From the NCBI GenBank assembly GCA_032164245.1, contig JAVMKO010000010.1, positions 32,066,189 through 32,130,188 of the forward strand: DNA of 64,000 bases, read 5' to 3'. A model generated the notes under the pieces. That model was not told the DNA's origin and did no database searches. It saw nothing but the letters and a program-made list of their open reading frames with translations. This document shows positions 10,823-23,045 of this stretch, in pieces. The number at the start of each line of letters is the position of its first letter. Position 1 is the first letter of the stretch. Source of the DNA: Sternotherus odoratus. Its lineage: Eukaryota; Chordata; Testudines; Kinosternidae. The position numbers and the translations under genes were made by a program.

Positions 10823-13800
10823 AGACAGCTTCAGAACCCATCACGGTAGCTGGGGGGATCCCTTGGAGACAGAAAATCCTTGTGTACAGCTGACACTATT
10901 TTTTCTTCTCCCTGCTTTCCCTTTCTCTGCTGGGTTGCCCAGTTACTGCTGTGCTGTGGCGGAGGACTGAGTGCAGAGCAGGAGAAGCCGGAGTCCCACC
11001 TCATACATGACAGGACTCCTCCACACTAAGCACATGGCCAGGACAAGAGAAAAGCAGGGACAAGGTGACACGCATCAGGGAGGGAGTCCAGTGGGCCCCG
11101 CTGAGAGGGAAGAGCCATTCCCAAGCTGAGCTCAGACACAGCTCACACACTGTGGCCCTCTCTCCGGGGCTTGGCTTCATTAACACAGAAGTAAACAATA
11201 ACACAACCTGAAGGAACACGCATGGGATTTCTGTAGACACTCATCCAGGGTACACATGAGCAATACTGATGCTTAGTACTTACACGGCATGCTCACACAG
11301 ACACACGCGTATGTACATCCTACCCACGCAGAACTCCGGTCACTCTAAACTCACTGTGATATCAAAACACTGACTAGACGATTCTCACCCCCCACAAGGA
11401 CACCGGCATTGTGAGCACCCACAAAGCAGCGCTCTAGAAATGACAGGTTGCAGCATGCCTTCCTCACAGCCCTCTCTAGCATTGCCAGGTGGGATTCCAG
11501 CAGTGTGAGCTTCCCCTCCTGTGCTTTGGCACTGCCAGCTGGGACATCAGCTGAGATCCACAAATGTGAGCAAGGATCACAGATCTCCATCCTCTGGATG
11601 GAGCCAAGCAGCTGTCCCATTAAAGATACCCCATGTGGCAGGGAGCTAATTGGCCTTCTGTATGCCGAAGGAACGGCGTGAGAAAGGCTGAGGCGTGCGG
11701 TGTGGGAAGGAACAGTGGGGGCTGTGTTCCGTCAGAGGGGGCACTCTGGGAAACAGGGTCCTGCAGGTCAGCTGTGGAATGAATGGAGTGTTTATTCCCA
11801 AGGGCTGACGCTCCACAGCTGTCTCTGCCTGGCCACTCCATGGGCAAAAGGAGAACAGCGCGGTCCGAGCATCAAGGCGACAGAGAGCCCTGATGAGATC
11901 ATCCAAGGCTTGACATCCCCTTCCTCTGCTGACAGGGGAGTTCAATGTCCCAGATTACACACCCTCACCCTGCTCCATCCGTGGAGCTCAGCCTCAGCCA
12001 GCCCTGGCATTCACCCATGTGCGCTCACCACAGGGGCCACTCCCTTGCCTTGTATCAAAGACTGGCCCCTCCTGGTGACAGAGGAATTTAGGCTCCATGC
12101 TCCTTCAATCCAAGACACAACTCCACCAATGTGTCCCATTCCTGATTTAGAAGAGACTACCTCCTGCTGGGGAGAGAGGGGATTGCAGTCTCCATGGGCA
12201 TCCTTCTCAGGCAGTCCCAGGGGTAGATCACAACCCGAACCTGAGCAAGACAAGCCAGCTGGGGATGCAGCGAGGCTTTTATTCCTTTGAAACAAAGGAA
12301 AAACCTGAGCAGGAAGCTGGGTGTCAGATGAAAAGTGTTTGTTCTCCCTGTGAAATGCAAATGAACTTGAAAGAAGCGAGACTATTCCAGAAAACAGGTG
12401 GTGAAGGGGGGGAACGCAGTCCGCCAGTCCTTGCCCTTCTCCATGTATTAACCCTGCCTACACATCCAGGCTGGACATGATGGCCAGATACACTCCTGTC
12501 TTAACACTGCTACACACATGCTGCATTACTGCCACTCGCCAGCATGGGCCCGGGGTTACAACTTTAGCATCAGCCTCTCGAGATGAGGCCCAAAGCTGCA
12601 CGGCCTTTAATAACCAACCTTGGCACTGCTGACCCAATGGCCTCAAAACCCTTCCCAGCAGTCCCACAGGCCCTCTGCGAGTTTGGTAAGCGATACAGGT
12701 AGGGATCCCTGTCTGCCTCTGGGATGCACCATAGCACACAGCGCCACACCCCAGCTGAGGGCAGGGAGGGATGACCGCTGTACGCCACTGGAATTGCCTC
12801 AGGGATTGCAGGGAGGTAGAATGGAGGAAACGGCCTGGCCGAACAGGGCCCCAGCCCAACAGGCCTCTGTAGACGTTAAAGAAAAAGAAGAAAGGGACCC
12901 GAGTTGGGATTTAGACAGAACACCGGGGTTAATGTCCTCTTCTTGCCTGGGCTCTCTACAGACACATTCGGGGCAGAGCAGGCCTCACTGCTTCTTCACC
13001 CTGGAAAGACAGCACCTCCAGAGCCCCCTGCCAGCAGCCGGGAACATTGGTTCAGAACTGATTCAGAGAGAAGATTAGATCTGATCAGTCATCCACATCT
13101 CCCCTGTGGCACTAGGGCTTTCTTTGGAGCAGGGCCCTCCATCTGCTGACCCAGACAAGCTGGGCCTAGCTCAGCAGCACTGATAGGATCACAGCTCACT
13201 GGGATCATATGGCTCATACATACGTGATCATACATATCATATGGCTAGAGGACCCCTTGCTTCTCACAGAGCACTTCCCCAGGACCTGCTGACCATCTCC
13301 TGAAAACATTGGGGTAATTCCTTCAACTTCTGCAACATCTCCACTGGCAAGATATCTGGATGCTCTAACAAGCCCTACTTTACCTGCAGGCTTGTCCTGA
13401 TGCCGCCCTGTTTGGGATGAGTAATAACACAAGCACATACACTGTGATCATTCCTTGTTTTAATTCTGGGCCAAGCAGGTGGACTTTAAAAATTAGCAGG
13501 TGGCCTCATTCAGTGTGGGTGTGTGTCCTGCACTTTGCAGCAGACAGTTCCCAGCCAGCCACTGGAGACTGCTCTGAGTGGGTCGCCACCAGCCTGCATT
13601 TGGCATAACTTACACCCACCCGCGCACTCTGCACAAATGTCCGAGAGGGTTACCCTGAAAGGACTCGGGTGCAGGGTCTCCCATGCACACTCCTCATAGG
13701 ACGCTCTCCATTGGGACAGAGCTCCCAGGGCATCCATCGCAGGAGGCTCCCCACTGATTTGGGGGTGGAATTACCTACCACCCCACAGCAGAGCAGGACA

Positions 13801-14451
13801 GTTGGAGGGGAGGTTACACATGGCTGGAAGTACAATCGTGGGGTGGGGCTGTAGCTAGGGGAGTGGAGCCTTGAAATGATGCTCCTAAGTCCCCGGTTCC
13901 GAGTCCTCCGCAGAGGGAGCCACTGCGCAGCAGAGGAGGAAGGAGGAGCTGCAAAAGGCTGACGTTATCACTGCTCCTTAGGCTGGCCTCTTTCAAATCC
14001 CAGGCTCTAAAGCTCAGGGCTGCCTCCAACTCCCCAGGGGCTTTCAGCCAGGCAGCTGGTTAGCCCGGCCTTCTTTTTGCCAGGCCAAATTCCTTGGCCG
14101 CCAGCAGAGCCAGGGCGTGATGGGACTGCGCCTTTAACTGGCATGGAAACTCCAGCTTCAGTGCTCAGGCCCACTTCAAAGCTAACTGTGAATCGGTCCC
14201 CATGGAAACGGCAGGGCAGCATTCTCAGGCCAGAATGGGGCTGAGCTATCCACCCGCCCTGGACCAACCCGCAAAGGGAGGAGTTCACTGCTCAGCCCTG
14301 AGCTCCTGCCAAGGAGGGGGCTCTTAAAGGAGCAGCAAGCTGTAATCTTCCATGGCTGCCATGCTAGGCCTGCTGGATTCAGTCCCATAGGCAGACACCT
14401 TTGTATTTCACATGCAGGAACTTAGCCGGGTTGTTCCACCGCTGCCTAATT
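10823..14451. other. Intergenic DNA, no gene seen
   Basis: Open frames here, such as the one at 11700-12290, show no recognisable domain, have no splice context and end within anonymous sequence. The region looks like diverged unique DNA. Confidence 0.45.
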
Positions 14452-14573
14452 AGGGTGACCAGACAGCAAGTGTGAAAAATCGGAACAGCGAGTGGGGGGT
14501 AACTGGCGCCTATATAAGCCAAAGCCCCAAATATTGGCACTGTCCCTATAAAATTAGGACATCTGATCACCCC
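14452..14573. mobile_element. Short MITE, 'tagggtgaccagac' family, copy 1
   Basis: The ends 'tagggtgaccagacagcaag' and 'aggacatctgatcacccc' carry inverted GGGTGACCAGA-like termini. An inverted second copy lies at 54887-55016. Confidence 0.7.
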
Positions 14574-15185
14574 AGATGGCAAATAGGAACCAGCTACAGC
14601 AAAAAGCACACTGCACAAATCAGTGACCTGGTGGGAGGAGAAAATCTGACTGAGAAACCTAGCAACTCCATGCAGAGCTCTGATCTTTGAATGGGAGCCC
14701 AAAGGACTTGTCTAAGACCAAGAAATAAATCAGCAATCAGAAAGGCATGATGGGGTCATTAATGTCCACCCAAGCAGATGGGAGCTGTTGTGTTTCTGGT
14801 TTCCTCTGAAAGATTAACAGCATTAATGGCGATATTTAAGACACCAGGGGCCCAATTCTCCATAGTCGCTTAGGTCCAAGTGGTATCGTCACGGTGATTT
14901 GAGAACATTTTATACCTCCTTTGCACTCCCTTTGCACCAGCACACATATCACATGCATATAAAAAAAATTGTGTGAGGGTGTTTGTTTTCGCTAAGGAAA
15001 AAGCATTTTAGGGGACAAGGGAAACACCTTCGGAAACCTCTGAGCTCTGCAGATGTAGAAAGCTACTGAACGATAGCACGTTTGCCATCTGCCTAATGTC
15101 ACCCAGACACCATGCACTGATACCAGGATACCCGAGCTGTGTCACCTGTCTGAAATTTGGAGAGGCAGGGAAAACCACCTGAGCT

Positions 15186-15315
15186 AGATTCTTTACATTG
15201 TAAACTCTTTGGAGCAAGCCGGGGTTGCCTTTCTGTTCTGTTTTCGTACAGCACCTAGCGCAATAGGTCCTGGGCCAGGACTGGGTGATACAACAATACA
15301 AATAATTAATAATAA
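15186..15315 (+). repeat. SINE 3' tail fragment
   Basis: 'attgtaaactctttggagca' and 'acagcacctagcgcaatagg' followed by AAT-rich repeats: the L2/CR1-like tail of reptile MIR-type SINEs. Confidence 0.6.
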
Positions 15316-15837
15316 TACCGTGCCTAGCAGGCTAGACCTACTACCACAGAGCCTGCTACTTTATGAATCTAGTAGGAACAATGCATGTGTGATCCCACAG
15401 CTTTCAGAGTGCTCTGGGCCTTTACCTAGCTCCTAGCCTCTGGGATAGAGATCTGCAAACTCCTACACAATGAGGAAGCCACTGGTGAACTTGGAATAGA
15501 AATGGTTTGACCTCCAGACCAATCAGCAGGAATTAGTTGTGCTAAGTTATGGCAACTTCCACCTGAAGATCTGAAAGCCCATTACAAGCAATAACATTTA
15601 AGCCTCATAAAACCCCATGGGAGGTGTGTGCAGGGTCGCTCGAGGTAGAGAAGAGACATGACTTGGTTATAATGGATATATAAATATTATTTATTGAGGC
15701 TGCTGGACACAGACAAACCCTGCTATTCTCGCTGACCCCCAGACTGACTAATGCAGCCTCGTGCTGCCCAATTTCACTCTACAGCATCTCCCTAAGTCCT
15801 GGCCAGGGCTAAGCAGTCATGAAGGGGACTCCTGTGT

Positions 15838-16040
15838 ATGTGACAGTATCATTATCCTCATTTCACAGATGGGGAAACTGAGGCACGGGGAGTAAGAAAC
15901 TGCCAAACACCACAGGGTAAATCCATGGAGGAGATAAGAATGGAGCGAAGGGGCCAAATTCACCCCTGTGTAACTCAGCTGTCTTCAGTTGATGAATTAG
16001 GCCTCAGATCTCCTGATTCCGAGCCCTGTGCTGTAGCCAC
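15838..16040 (-). repeat. MIR/CORE-like SINE
   Basis: 'ctcatttcacagatggggaa', 'actgaggcacggggag' and 'gatctcctgattccgagccc' are the SINE core and head on the - strand. Confidence 0.7.
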
Positions 16041-17777
16041 AAAGTCGTCTTTCCCCTCCTAAATGTCTTAGGGTTGGTTACCTCACAAACCTCCCTACCA
16101 GCCCCCGTTACCATGGGTTTCGTTTAATCCCAGCAATTTAGCTAACAGGACCGAGATGCATTTGGACATGGATTTCCTCAAGCCATCCATCTGTGGACTG
16201 CTTCCACTCCACTTCCTGAGTTGGGGGGGGAGGAATCAAAATCGGATCCAGTAAAGTCAGAGGTCACGTTCCCTGAATTCCGGCAAGAAGAAAATAAACG
16301 TGCACGTTATTCTCTAGGAACTGAGCAACAAAGGGAGGGGAGCAGTGGGTGCAGCATGGACTGGCACTGGTACTGCTGTCTGGACTGGCAAGGAGGCAGG
16401 GCTGCACCCAGCCTGATGTGGAGGAGAGCTCTGTACACAAACCATTTCCTGCTCCATGTGTCAACTGCTTTCTCCACTGGGCAACTCAGCCCCAAGGCAG
16501 AGTCTCAGTGAGATCCGGTTGGGGCAGGGATGCGTTTCCAGTTCTTTTCCAGCTAAGAGGCCCTGACTGCATGGTGAGTTGGTGCCGCAATCCAGATTAG
16601 AGCTCAGATGGGCTCCAGGTCGTTTGTTTTGGATAGTATGAGGTTCGCAGCCTCCTGGAGAGAAATGCCATGGTCCGAGGCAGCATCTCCAGACACTTCC
16701 AGAGGGCTGATGACTATTCCAATCTGCATCTTCCTAAAATGTTGAGATAGAAGTTCAGGTCTGGACCCAGATCCAAACTCCCGCAAAGGATCAGACCCCG
16801 TTTTAGCTCAGCCTGTTTTAAAAACAGGAGCCAAATGGGAGCTTCTCATCCAGATCCCCAGGGGGAGTAAGAAAGGACTCGGATTTTGGGTTCAGACTCA
16901 TCACTATTGGAATACCAGTGAACTCTTCATTTATTGCTTCGCTGCCTGGATTTTGAAGGTGGTTTCTAAGGTCTTGCACAATATAGTTTGGTTTGGACAG
17001 GAACCTTGCAGCTGTCCCACTTTGGGAGCACAGCAGAGTTAACACACTAAGCAGGCTTGGGCTGGACAAGGCTTGAATGTGAACACTCAAGAGAAAAGAG
17101 AGCTGCAGGCAGTGATGTGTGTGATTCAATAGCGGTGCCCTCTCTGCAGTCAGTTCAGAAGCAACGCCCTAGCACGGAGTTAAAGGGGCACTGTGCTGCC
17201 AGAGAGACACAATTCCACCTATCCCTGGAATACGTGAGTTCTTGCATAGCCACTTGGCCAAGGAGTTGCTTGCCAATGAAAAAAAACAATGGGGATAAAA
17301 GACAAAAATGAGGCTCTGGATTTCTGTCTTCATTGTGCTTTGCCTCAGCAATCAGCCCCCTGCCTTGTCTGATCTGCGATAGCTCCCAGATACAAGGCAC
17401 ACATACAGAGGAAGAAGAGAAGAGAATTTTGCTTTATTCAGATGACATTCTGCTGTTCATCATGAAACCAAAGACCTGTAGGCCAAGCTGAGGTCTTTCA
17501 CCTAAGACAGGGATTCAACCTAATCTCCGTTTCCATAATCAACAAACCAAAGACAGAAGCCATTGTAGTCAGAGATTGCCCACCCGCAGGAATCTGTGAT
17601 CCTGAGCCCAGCGTGAAGTAAGGAGGCCTTCCACTACACTGGAATAATAACTCACCCAAACATGAACTGCCCTGTAGCACAAAATCGACCCCCATCGAGC
17701 TGAATGCATTAAAAGAGATTTAAACCAGATGGCCAGTTCCCCGGATAACCTGAGCACGGAGAGTAAGGGCAAAGCAG

Positions 17778-18110
17778 CGCAGTGTAATAGTTAGAGCAGA
17801 GCATAGGAGCCAGAAGAATGCTGGTTCTGACATTCCCCCTGCAGCACTGCACGGGATCTTTAGAGGGGTGGGGTAGAGCACTAAACTGGGGGGAGTCAGT
17901 TTTATTCCCACCTCGGACACTGACCTGCTTGAGATCTTGGGCAAGTCAATTCCCCTCTCTATGCCCTTGTTTTACCCTCTGTCCCTGTGTCTGTCTGGTC
18001 TTTTTAGATCATAAGCTTTTCAGCTGAACGGCCTGTCTATTACTATGTGTTTGTGCAGCACCTAGCGCAACCGGACCTGATCTTGGTTGGGGCTCCTAAG
18101 TGCTACATGT
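17778..18110 (+). repeat. MIR/CORE-like SINE with long tail
   Basis: Head 'gtgtaatagttagagcagag', core 'gatcttgggcaagtcaattc' and tail 'gatcataagcttttcagctg' to 'ggctcctaagtgctac'. It ends about 120 bp before the Penelope-like insertion. Confidence 0.65.
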
Positions 18111-18232
18111 TGCATAAATAAGAAATGTCATTGCTGGGGCAGATTTCAGACTACACAGGCCACTGGTTTGACTGGTGTAACAATTTTGTTGCCCCCTTTA
18201 TTCCTTGAAGTGAAAATCACCCACAGATTCCA

Positions 18233-18541
18233 AGAATCAGAGAGGTAGCCGTGTTAGTCTGGAATAGCAGAGGTAACAAAGTCCTGTGGCACCTTAAAGA
18301 CTAACTATAAAGTTTTGAAGCATGAGCTTTCGTGGGCTAATACCCACTTCGTCGGATGCAAGCAGTGGAAGTGTCCAGAGGCAGGTATAGAAAAGTAGGC
18401 AAGAACCAGGTGGGAGGTAAAAAGGTTAGTCCAATCAGGCTGAACCAGCTTGTTATCTCCGATCAGGGAGGGTGGGTTATTCTTCTAGCATTTGAATGGG
18501 GGGTGTGAACATGGAGAGAGGAGAAACTATTTCTGTAATTA
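18233..18541 (-). repeat. Left inverted arm (antisense 3' end of the element)
   Basis: It reads as the complement of 20385-20657, including the antisense of the last ~25 codons of the element's own frame. It also contains 'gaggtagccgtgttagtctg', the outermost end shared with the solo fragment at 48679-48813. Confidence 0.9.
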
Positions 18542-20465
18542 CCTAAATCGTGCAGAACGCAATGCTACCCACAGCCTCAGAAACAACCCTGACATCATTA
18601 TCAAAGAGGCTGATAAAGGAGGTGCTGTTGTCATCATGGACAGGTCAGACTACCAGTACCAAAAGGAGGCTACCAGACAACTCTCCAATACCAATTTCTA
18701 CAGGCCACTTCCCTCCGATCCCACTGAGGAATATACTAAGAAACTTCACCATCTACTCAGGATTCTCCCTGCACTAACACAGGAACAAATTAATATACCC
18801 TTAGAGCCCCGACCGGGGTTATTCTATCTACTACCCAAGATCCACAAACCTGGAAACCCTGGACGCCCCATCATCTCGGGCATTGGCACTCTCACTGAAG
18901 GAGTGTCTGGATATGTAGACTCTCTACTCAGACCCTATGCCACCAGCACTCCCAGCTATCTCCGTGACACCACTGACTTCCTGAGGAAACTACAATGCAT
19001 TGGTGACCTTCCAGAAAACACCATCCTAGCCACCATGGATGTAGAGGCTCTCTACACAAACATCCCACACAAAGATGAAATACAAGCTGTCTGGAATAGT
19101 ATCCCTGATGATGCCACAGCACAGGTGGTTGCTGAGCTCTGTGACTTTATCCTCACACACAACTATTTCAAATTTGGTGACAATATATACCTCCAGACCA
19201 GCGGCACTGCTATGGGCACCCGCATGGCCCCACAGTATGCCAACATCTTTATGGCTGACCTGGAACAACGCTTCCTCAACTCTCGCGCACTCACACCCCT
19301 TCTCTATCTACGCTACATTGATGACATCTTCATCATCTGGACCCATGGGAAAGAAACTCTGGAAGAATTCCACCATGACTTCAACAGCTTCCACCCCAAC
19401 ATCCACCTCAGTCTGGACCAGTCCACACAGGAAGTCCACTTCCTAGACACCACAGTGCAAATTAATGACGGCCACATCGACACCACCCTATTCCGAAAAC
19501 CTACCGACAGCTATGCCTACCTTCATGCCACCAGCTTCCATCCCAGACATACCACACGATCCATTGTCTACAGCCAAGCACTGAGGTACAATCGGATTTG
19601 CTCCAACCCCTCAGACAGAGACCAACACCTACGAGATCTTCACCAAGCTTTCTCAAAACTACAATACCCGCACAAGGAAATAAGGACACAGATCAACAGA
19701 GCCAGACGTGTACCCAGAAGCCTGCTGCTGCAAGACAAGCCCAAGAAAGAAAACAACAGAACACCACTGGCCATCACCTACAGTCCTCAGTTAAAACCTC
19801 TGCAACGCATCATCAGTGACCTACAACCCATCCTGGACAATAATCCCTCACTTTCACAAGCCTTGGGAGGAAGGCCAGTCCTGGCACACAGACAACCTGC
19901 CAACCTTAAACAAATTCTCACCAGCAACAGCACACTGCACCACAATAACTCCAACTCAGGAACCAATCCGTGCAACAAACCTCGATGCCAACTCTGCCCA
20001 CATATCTACACCAGCAACACCATCACAGGACCTAACCAGATCAACCATACCATCACTGGTTCATTCACCTGCACATCAACCAATGTCATATATGCCATTA
20101 TATGCCACCAGTGTCCCTCTGCTATGTACATCGGCCAAACTGGACAGTCCCTACGAAAAAGGATAAATGCACACAAATCAGATATTAGGAATGGCAATAT
20201 ACAAAAACCTGTAGGAGAACACTTCAACCTGCCTGGACACACAATTACAGATTTAAAAGTCACCATACTGCAGCAAAAAAACTTCAAGTCCAGACTGCAA
20301 AGGGAAACTGCAGAGCTACAATTCATTTGCAAATTCAACACAAACAATCTTGGATTGAACAAAGACCTACAATGGCTTGCTAATTACAAAAATAGCTTCT
20401 CCTCTCTCCATGTTCACCCCCCCCCCCCCCATTCAAATGTTAGAAGAATAACCCACCCTCCCTGA
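18492..20465 (+). CDS. Penelope-like element polyprotein: reverse transcriptase plus GIY-YIG endonuclease, 5'-truncated
   Basis: Open frame of 657 codons to TGA at 20463-20465. RT motifs in order: KEADKGGAVVIMD (residues 38-50), LPKIHKP..GRPIIS (114-129), TMDVEALYTN with the catalytic Asp (181-190), GTAMGTRMAPQYAN (238-251) and YIDDIF with the catalytic Asp pair (275-280). A linker has C494, C499, C502 and H504. The GIY-YIG domain covers about 532-615, with VIYAI, C538/C541, YIGQTG (546-551), R558 and E576. The frame opens at a TTG; the first in-frame ATG is residue 49, inside the first RT motif. The first ~17 codons come from the antisense arm, so the native N-terminus (about 200 residues in full-length relatives) is lost. 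Neptune or Poseidon lineage is likely but not settled. Confidence 0.88.
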   Translation: MNGGCEHGERRNYFCNYLNRAERNATHSLRNNPDIIIKEADKGGAVVIMDRSDYQYQKEATRQLSNTNFYRPLPSDPTEEYTKKLHHLLRILPALTQEQINIPLEPRPGLFYLLPKIHKPGNPGRPIISGIGTLTEGVSGYVDSLLRPYATSTPSYLRDTTDFLRKLQCIGDLPENTILATMDVEALYTNIPHKDEIQAVWNSIPDDATAQVVAELCDFILTHNYFKFGDNIYLQTSGTAMGTRMAPQYANIFMADLEQRFLNSRALTPLLYLRYIDDIFIIWTHGKETLEEFHHDFNSFHPNIHLSLDQSTQEVHFLDTTVQINDGHIDTTLFRKPTDSYAYLHATSFHPRHTTRSIVYSQALRYNRICSNPSDRDQHLRDLHQAFSKLQYPHKEIRTQINRARRVPRSLLLQDKPKKENNRTPLAITYSPQLKPLQRIISDLQPILDNNPSLSQALGGRPVLAHRQPANLKQILTSNSTLHHNNSNSGTNPCNKPRCQLCPHIYTSNTITGPNQINHTITGSFTCTSTNVIYAIICHQCPSAMYIGQTGQSLRKRINAHKSDIRNGNIQKPVGEHFNLPGHTITDLKVTILQQKNFKSRLQRETAELQFICKFNTNNLGLNKDLQWLANYKNSFSSLHVHPPPPHSNVRRITHPP

Positions 20466-20657
20466 TCGGAGATAACAAGCTGGTTCAGCCTAATTGGACT
20501 AACCTTTTTACCTCCCACCTGGTTCTTGCCTACTTTTCTATACCTGCCTCTGGACACTTCCACTGCTTGCATCCGACGAAGTGGGTATTAGCCCACGAAA
20601 GCTTATGCTTCAAAACTTTATAGTTCGTCTTTAAGGTGCCACAGGACTTAGTTACCT
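20385..20657 (+). repeat. Right arm: 3' end of the Penelope-like element
   Basis: It contains the end of the coding frame, a 15-16-base C tract near 20418-20433, and the 'gcatccgacgaagtgggtat' tail. It lacks about 37 terminal bases present at the outer end of the left arm. Confidence 0.88.
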
Positions 20658-20669
20658 CCACAGATTCCA

Positions 20670-21103
20670 GTCCTTTTTCCAGCACCTATCCCCAATACTC
20701 CCACCTTCTGTGCTCTGAGCTCTGGACATGCATTTCCAGGATTATTTAGGGAGGTCTAAAGAACAAAAGCAAACACAAGCTTCTGCAGGCCAGTAAAGCA
20801 ACCAGAGAAACGGCTTTCTGAAACCTCAGCAAAATGCTAGCAGGCAGCCCACCTGCATATCAGAGACAAATTAGCTTTCCAGGTACACCAATGAAATCCA
20901 TCCCCTCTGTGCATGCCACAAAGATCAAAGCTCAGATGAGCACAGGGGTCAAAAGCACCTTAACTATTTGCGAACACACAAGAAAGAAATTGGGTAATAA
21001 TACAAACATTTCCATCCTCTCCAGATTTTGCCTCCTGTGATACCCCTGAGAATCCTGTGATACTGAGAATACTGACACTCGTACAGCAACTGCCTCAGGT
21101 GTC
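20670..21103. other. Intergenic DNA, no gene seen
   Basis: Anonymous sequence between the Penelope-like insertion and a MITE. Confidence 0.5.
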
Positions 21104-21252
21104 CAGCACCGTTCCCTCTAAGCTGTACACGTGTGTGTGCGCACACAGATCCTAAAGCCCGCGCACATGGCGAAACACCATGCACACAAAAATTTGCACA
21201 GAAGAATTTTTTTGCGCACACGGCCTGTCAAAAATTAGAGGGAACATTGCTG
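21104..21252. mobile_element. Short MITE with 'cagca..gttccctctaa' inverted ends
   Basis: The left end 'cagcaccgttccctctaa' and the complement of the right end 'cagcaatgttccctctaa' match at 16 of 18 positions. The interior is rich in alternating purine-pyrimidine CA/CG steps. Confidence 0.7.
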
Positions 21253-22839
21253 TCCAGTAGTGCAACATTCAAAGAGGGAATGAGCAGAGATTGCAGCAGC
21301 CCACGTCCGCTATTGAAAACAAATCACAAAAACTCAGCAAAGCAAGTGGGCCTGAAGGATGAATGAACCATTCTGCATGCTACTCCCAACACCACAGAGC
21401 AGCACCTAAAAGAAAACCAGGACACAACATTCCTGGATTCTATGCAACATGGATGCCTCTTATAGGCGATATACCCTCCACACTGCATCCACTCAGCCCC
21501 ATGGAGATTATTCTCACAAAAGTCTTCCCTGCCTCAGCACTCCCCACCAAATGAATTCACAGGCAAGATGTTTCAATGGGACTAAGGGATTTTGGAGCAG
21601 CCAACCTGAGATCCCTGATTTGCAGCAAGTGGGTGCTCAGCACTTTCTGAAATCAGGCTGTCGCCATCTGGGCACCCAAATATCACTCATCACTTTGGAA
21701 AATCTTTGGCCTCCACCCCTGCTGGCGAGGACGTGGCTAAGCAAACTGGCCCCAGCACACACTCTGAAGCTGCCCATTTGGTCACATGTACATCAAAGCC
21801 TCCAGAAAGCCACCAACATGCCCTTGGAAAAAGAAAAGAAAAGAAAAGAAAAGCAGACAGGAGACCGGTATATGCTGTCAGACCTAACCCTGACATTTAC
21901 CAAACCACAGTGAAACAGCATTCCTCAAAATAGTAACACAAGCAGCGAGGAATGCCCACCACGTTACAACTCGCACGAGAAAAAACTTGCAATTACAACA
22001 TGGCTACATAAAATACAGGGCAAGAAATGCCACAGAAGGACAGATCAGAGCCTGGATTACACAGTCCCAAGGCTGGGTTGAAGACCACGGAGTTTCAGCC
22101 AATGAACCACTTGTAACGTGCAAAAGATGAAAGACACCTGACCTTGGGTGACACCTATAATGTGCATTATCTAGAAAGAGGCCTGGTTCTTATTTCCACA
22201 CAGAGCAAATAGCATCCGCACACTTCTCCCGGTGCCAGTTCTCCAGATTTTGGTGTTTGTTCTCGTAAGGCTTCAGAATTGGGAGAATCTCAGCTTTCAT
22301 TTACAAAACTAAGGACATTTCGAGCTCTCACGAAGAAAAGGTGGAAAATGTAAGCCAAGGGCTCTGGAGAGACTCAGAGACCGGAAGGCAAACAAACACA
22401 ACCCACCATTTATTATTTTGTCCTCTTGTGATTTTTAAGACAGGCTCATGATTCATTGGGGCCTGACTCCGGGGTTTCGAATACTGGAGGTTGCTAATAC
22501 TGCTTATCCAACTTTACAAATACTCACCACCGGCTACTTGGAACCCTATCAAGTGCCCACCAGGCCCTCTGCATTTCTGTTCATCTAGAGCTGCAGAATT
22601 TGCACAGCCCCCCCTCTTGGCTGCATAGCTGTGCTCTAGAATCCAAAGCTGTATTACAAAACAACCCACGGCTGGGACAGGCATGTGAGACAGGTGCAGA
22701 GCGACTGGCACTAAGCGTGGCTTAATTGCAGGTGTTGTCAAGGACCAACCACATTCAGCGCGGTTTCAAAATTCACAGGTAGAACTTCCTGACAAACCCA
22801 ACGGTCTCTTCTTACCCAGTCACTCCAACTTCCCAGACT
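21253..22839. other. Intergenic DNA, no gene seen
   Basis: Open frames are short and unrecognised. An (AAAAG)n-like tract lies at about 21826-21852. Confidence 0.45.
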
Positions 22840-22905
22840 AGCAGCTAGAGCACTAAACCGTGACTCCGGAGACTGGGGGAGCCTAGTCTTAGCTCAGCCC
22901 ATGGG
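22840..22905 (+). repeat. SINE head fragment
   Basis: 'gcagctagagcactaaaccg' and 'gactccggagactggggga' resemble the tRNA-derived head of the local SINE family. Weak. Confidence 0.35.
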
Positions 22906-22954
22906 ACTAGAATAGTAGCTTTTTGCAAACCCTTGCTTGTGCCAGAGGACAGTG

Positions 22955-23045
22955 GGAGGGGAGGGTTCTCGGGTGGCACTGAGCATTCTCTTTTTCGGGT
23001 GCTTGGCTGGCTAGTTCTTGCTCACATGCTCAGGAGCTCACTCAT
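22955..23045 (+). mobile_element. CR1 3' UTR relic, left part
   Basis: 'gcttggctggctagttcttg' and 'ctcacatgctcaggagctca' are recognisable reptile CR1 3' UTR sequence. It continues at 23470 after an insertion. Confidence 0.5.

Larger units (their letters stand above)
18233..20657 (+). mobile_element. Penelope-like retroelement flanked by inverted copies of its 3' end
   Basis: A single insertion bounded by identical 12-mers CCACAGATTCCA (18221-18232 and 20658-20669). The left arm (about 18270-18541) is the reverse complement of the right arm (20385-20657): by eye about seven substitutions over about 285 bp, plus a different G/C-tract length. The first 37 bases of the left arm have no partner on the right. 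Between the arms lies an RT plus GIY-YIG reading frame without stops. Penelope-like elements are known for such terminal repeats and for GIY-YIG endonucleases. The open frame and high arm identity suggest a fairly recent insertion. Confidence 0.92.

Noticed and set aside
11700..12290. 196-codon + strand frame
   Set aside because: No recognisable protein feature, splice context or start context.
18492..20465. A domesticated host RT or telomerase-like gene
   Set aside because: The target repeats, inverted arms and lack of a start codon show a mobile-element insertion instead.
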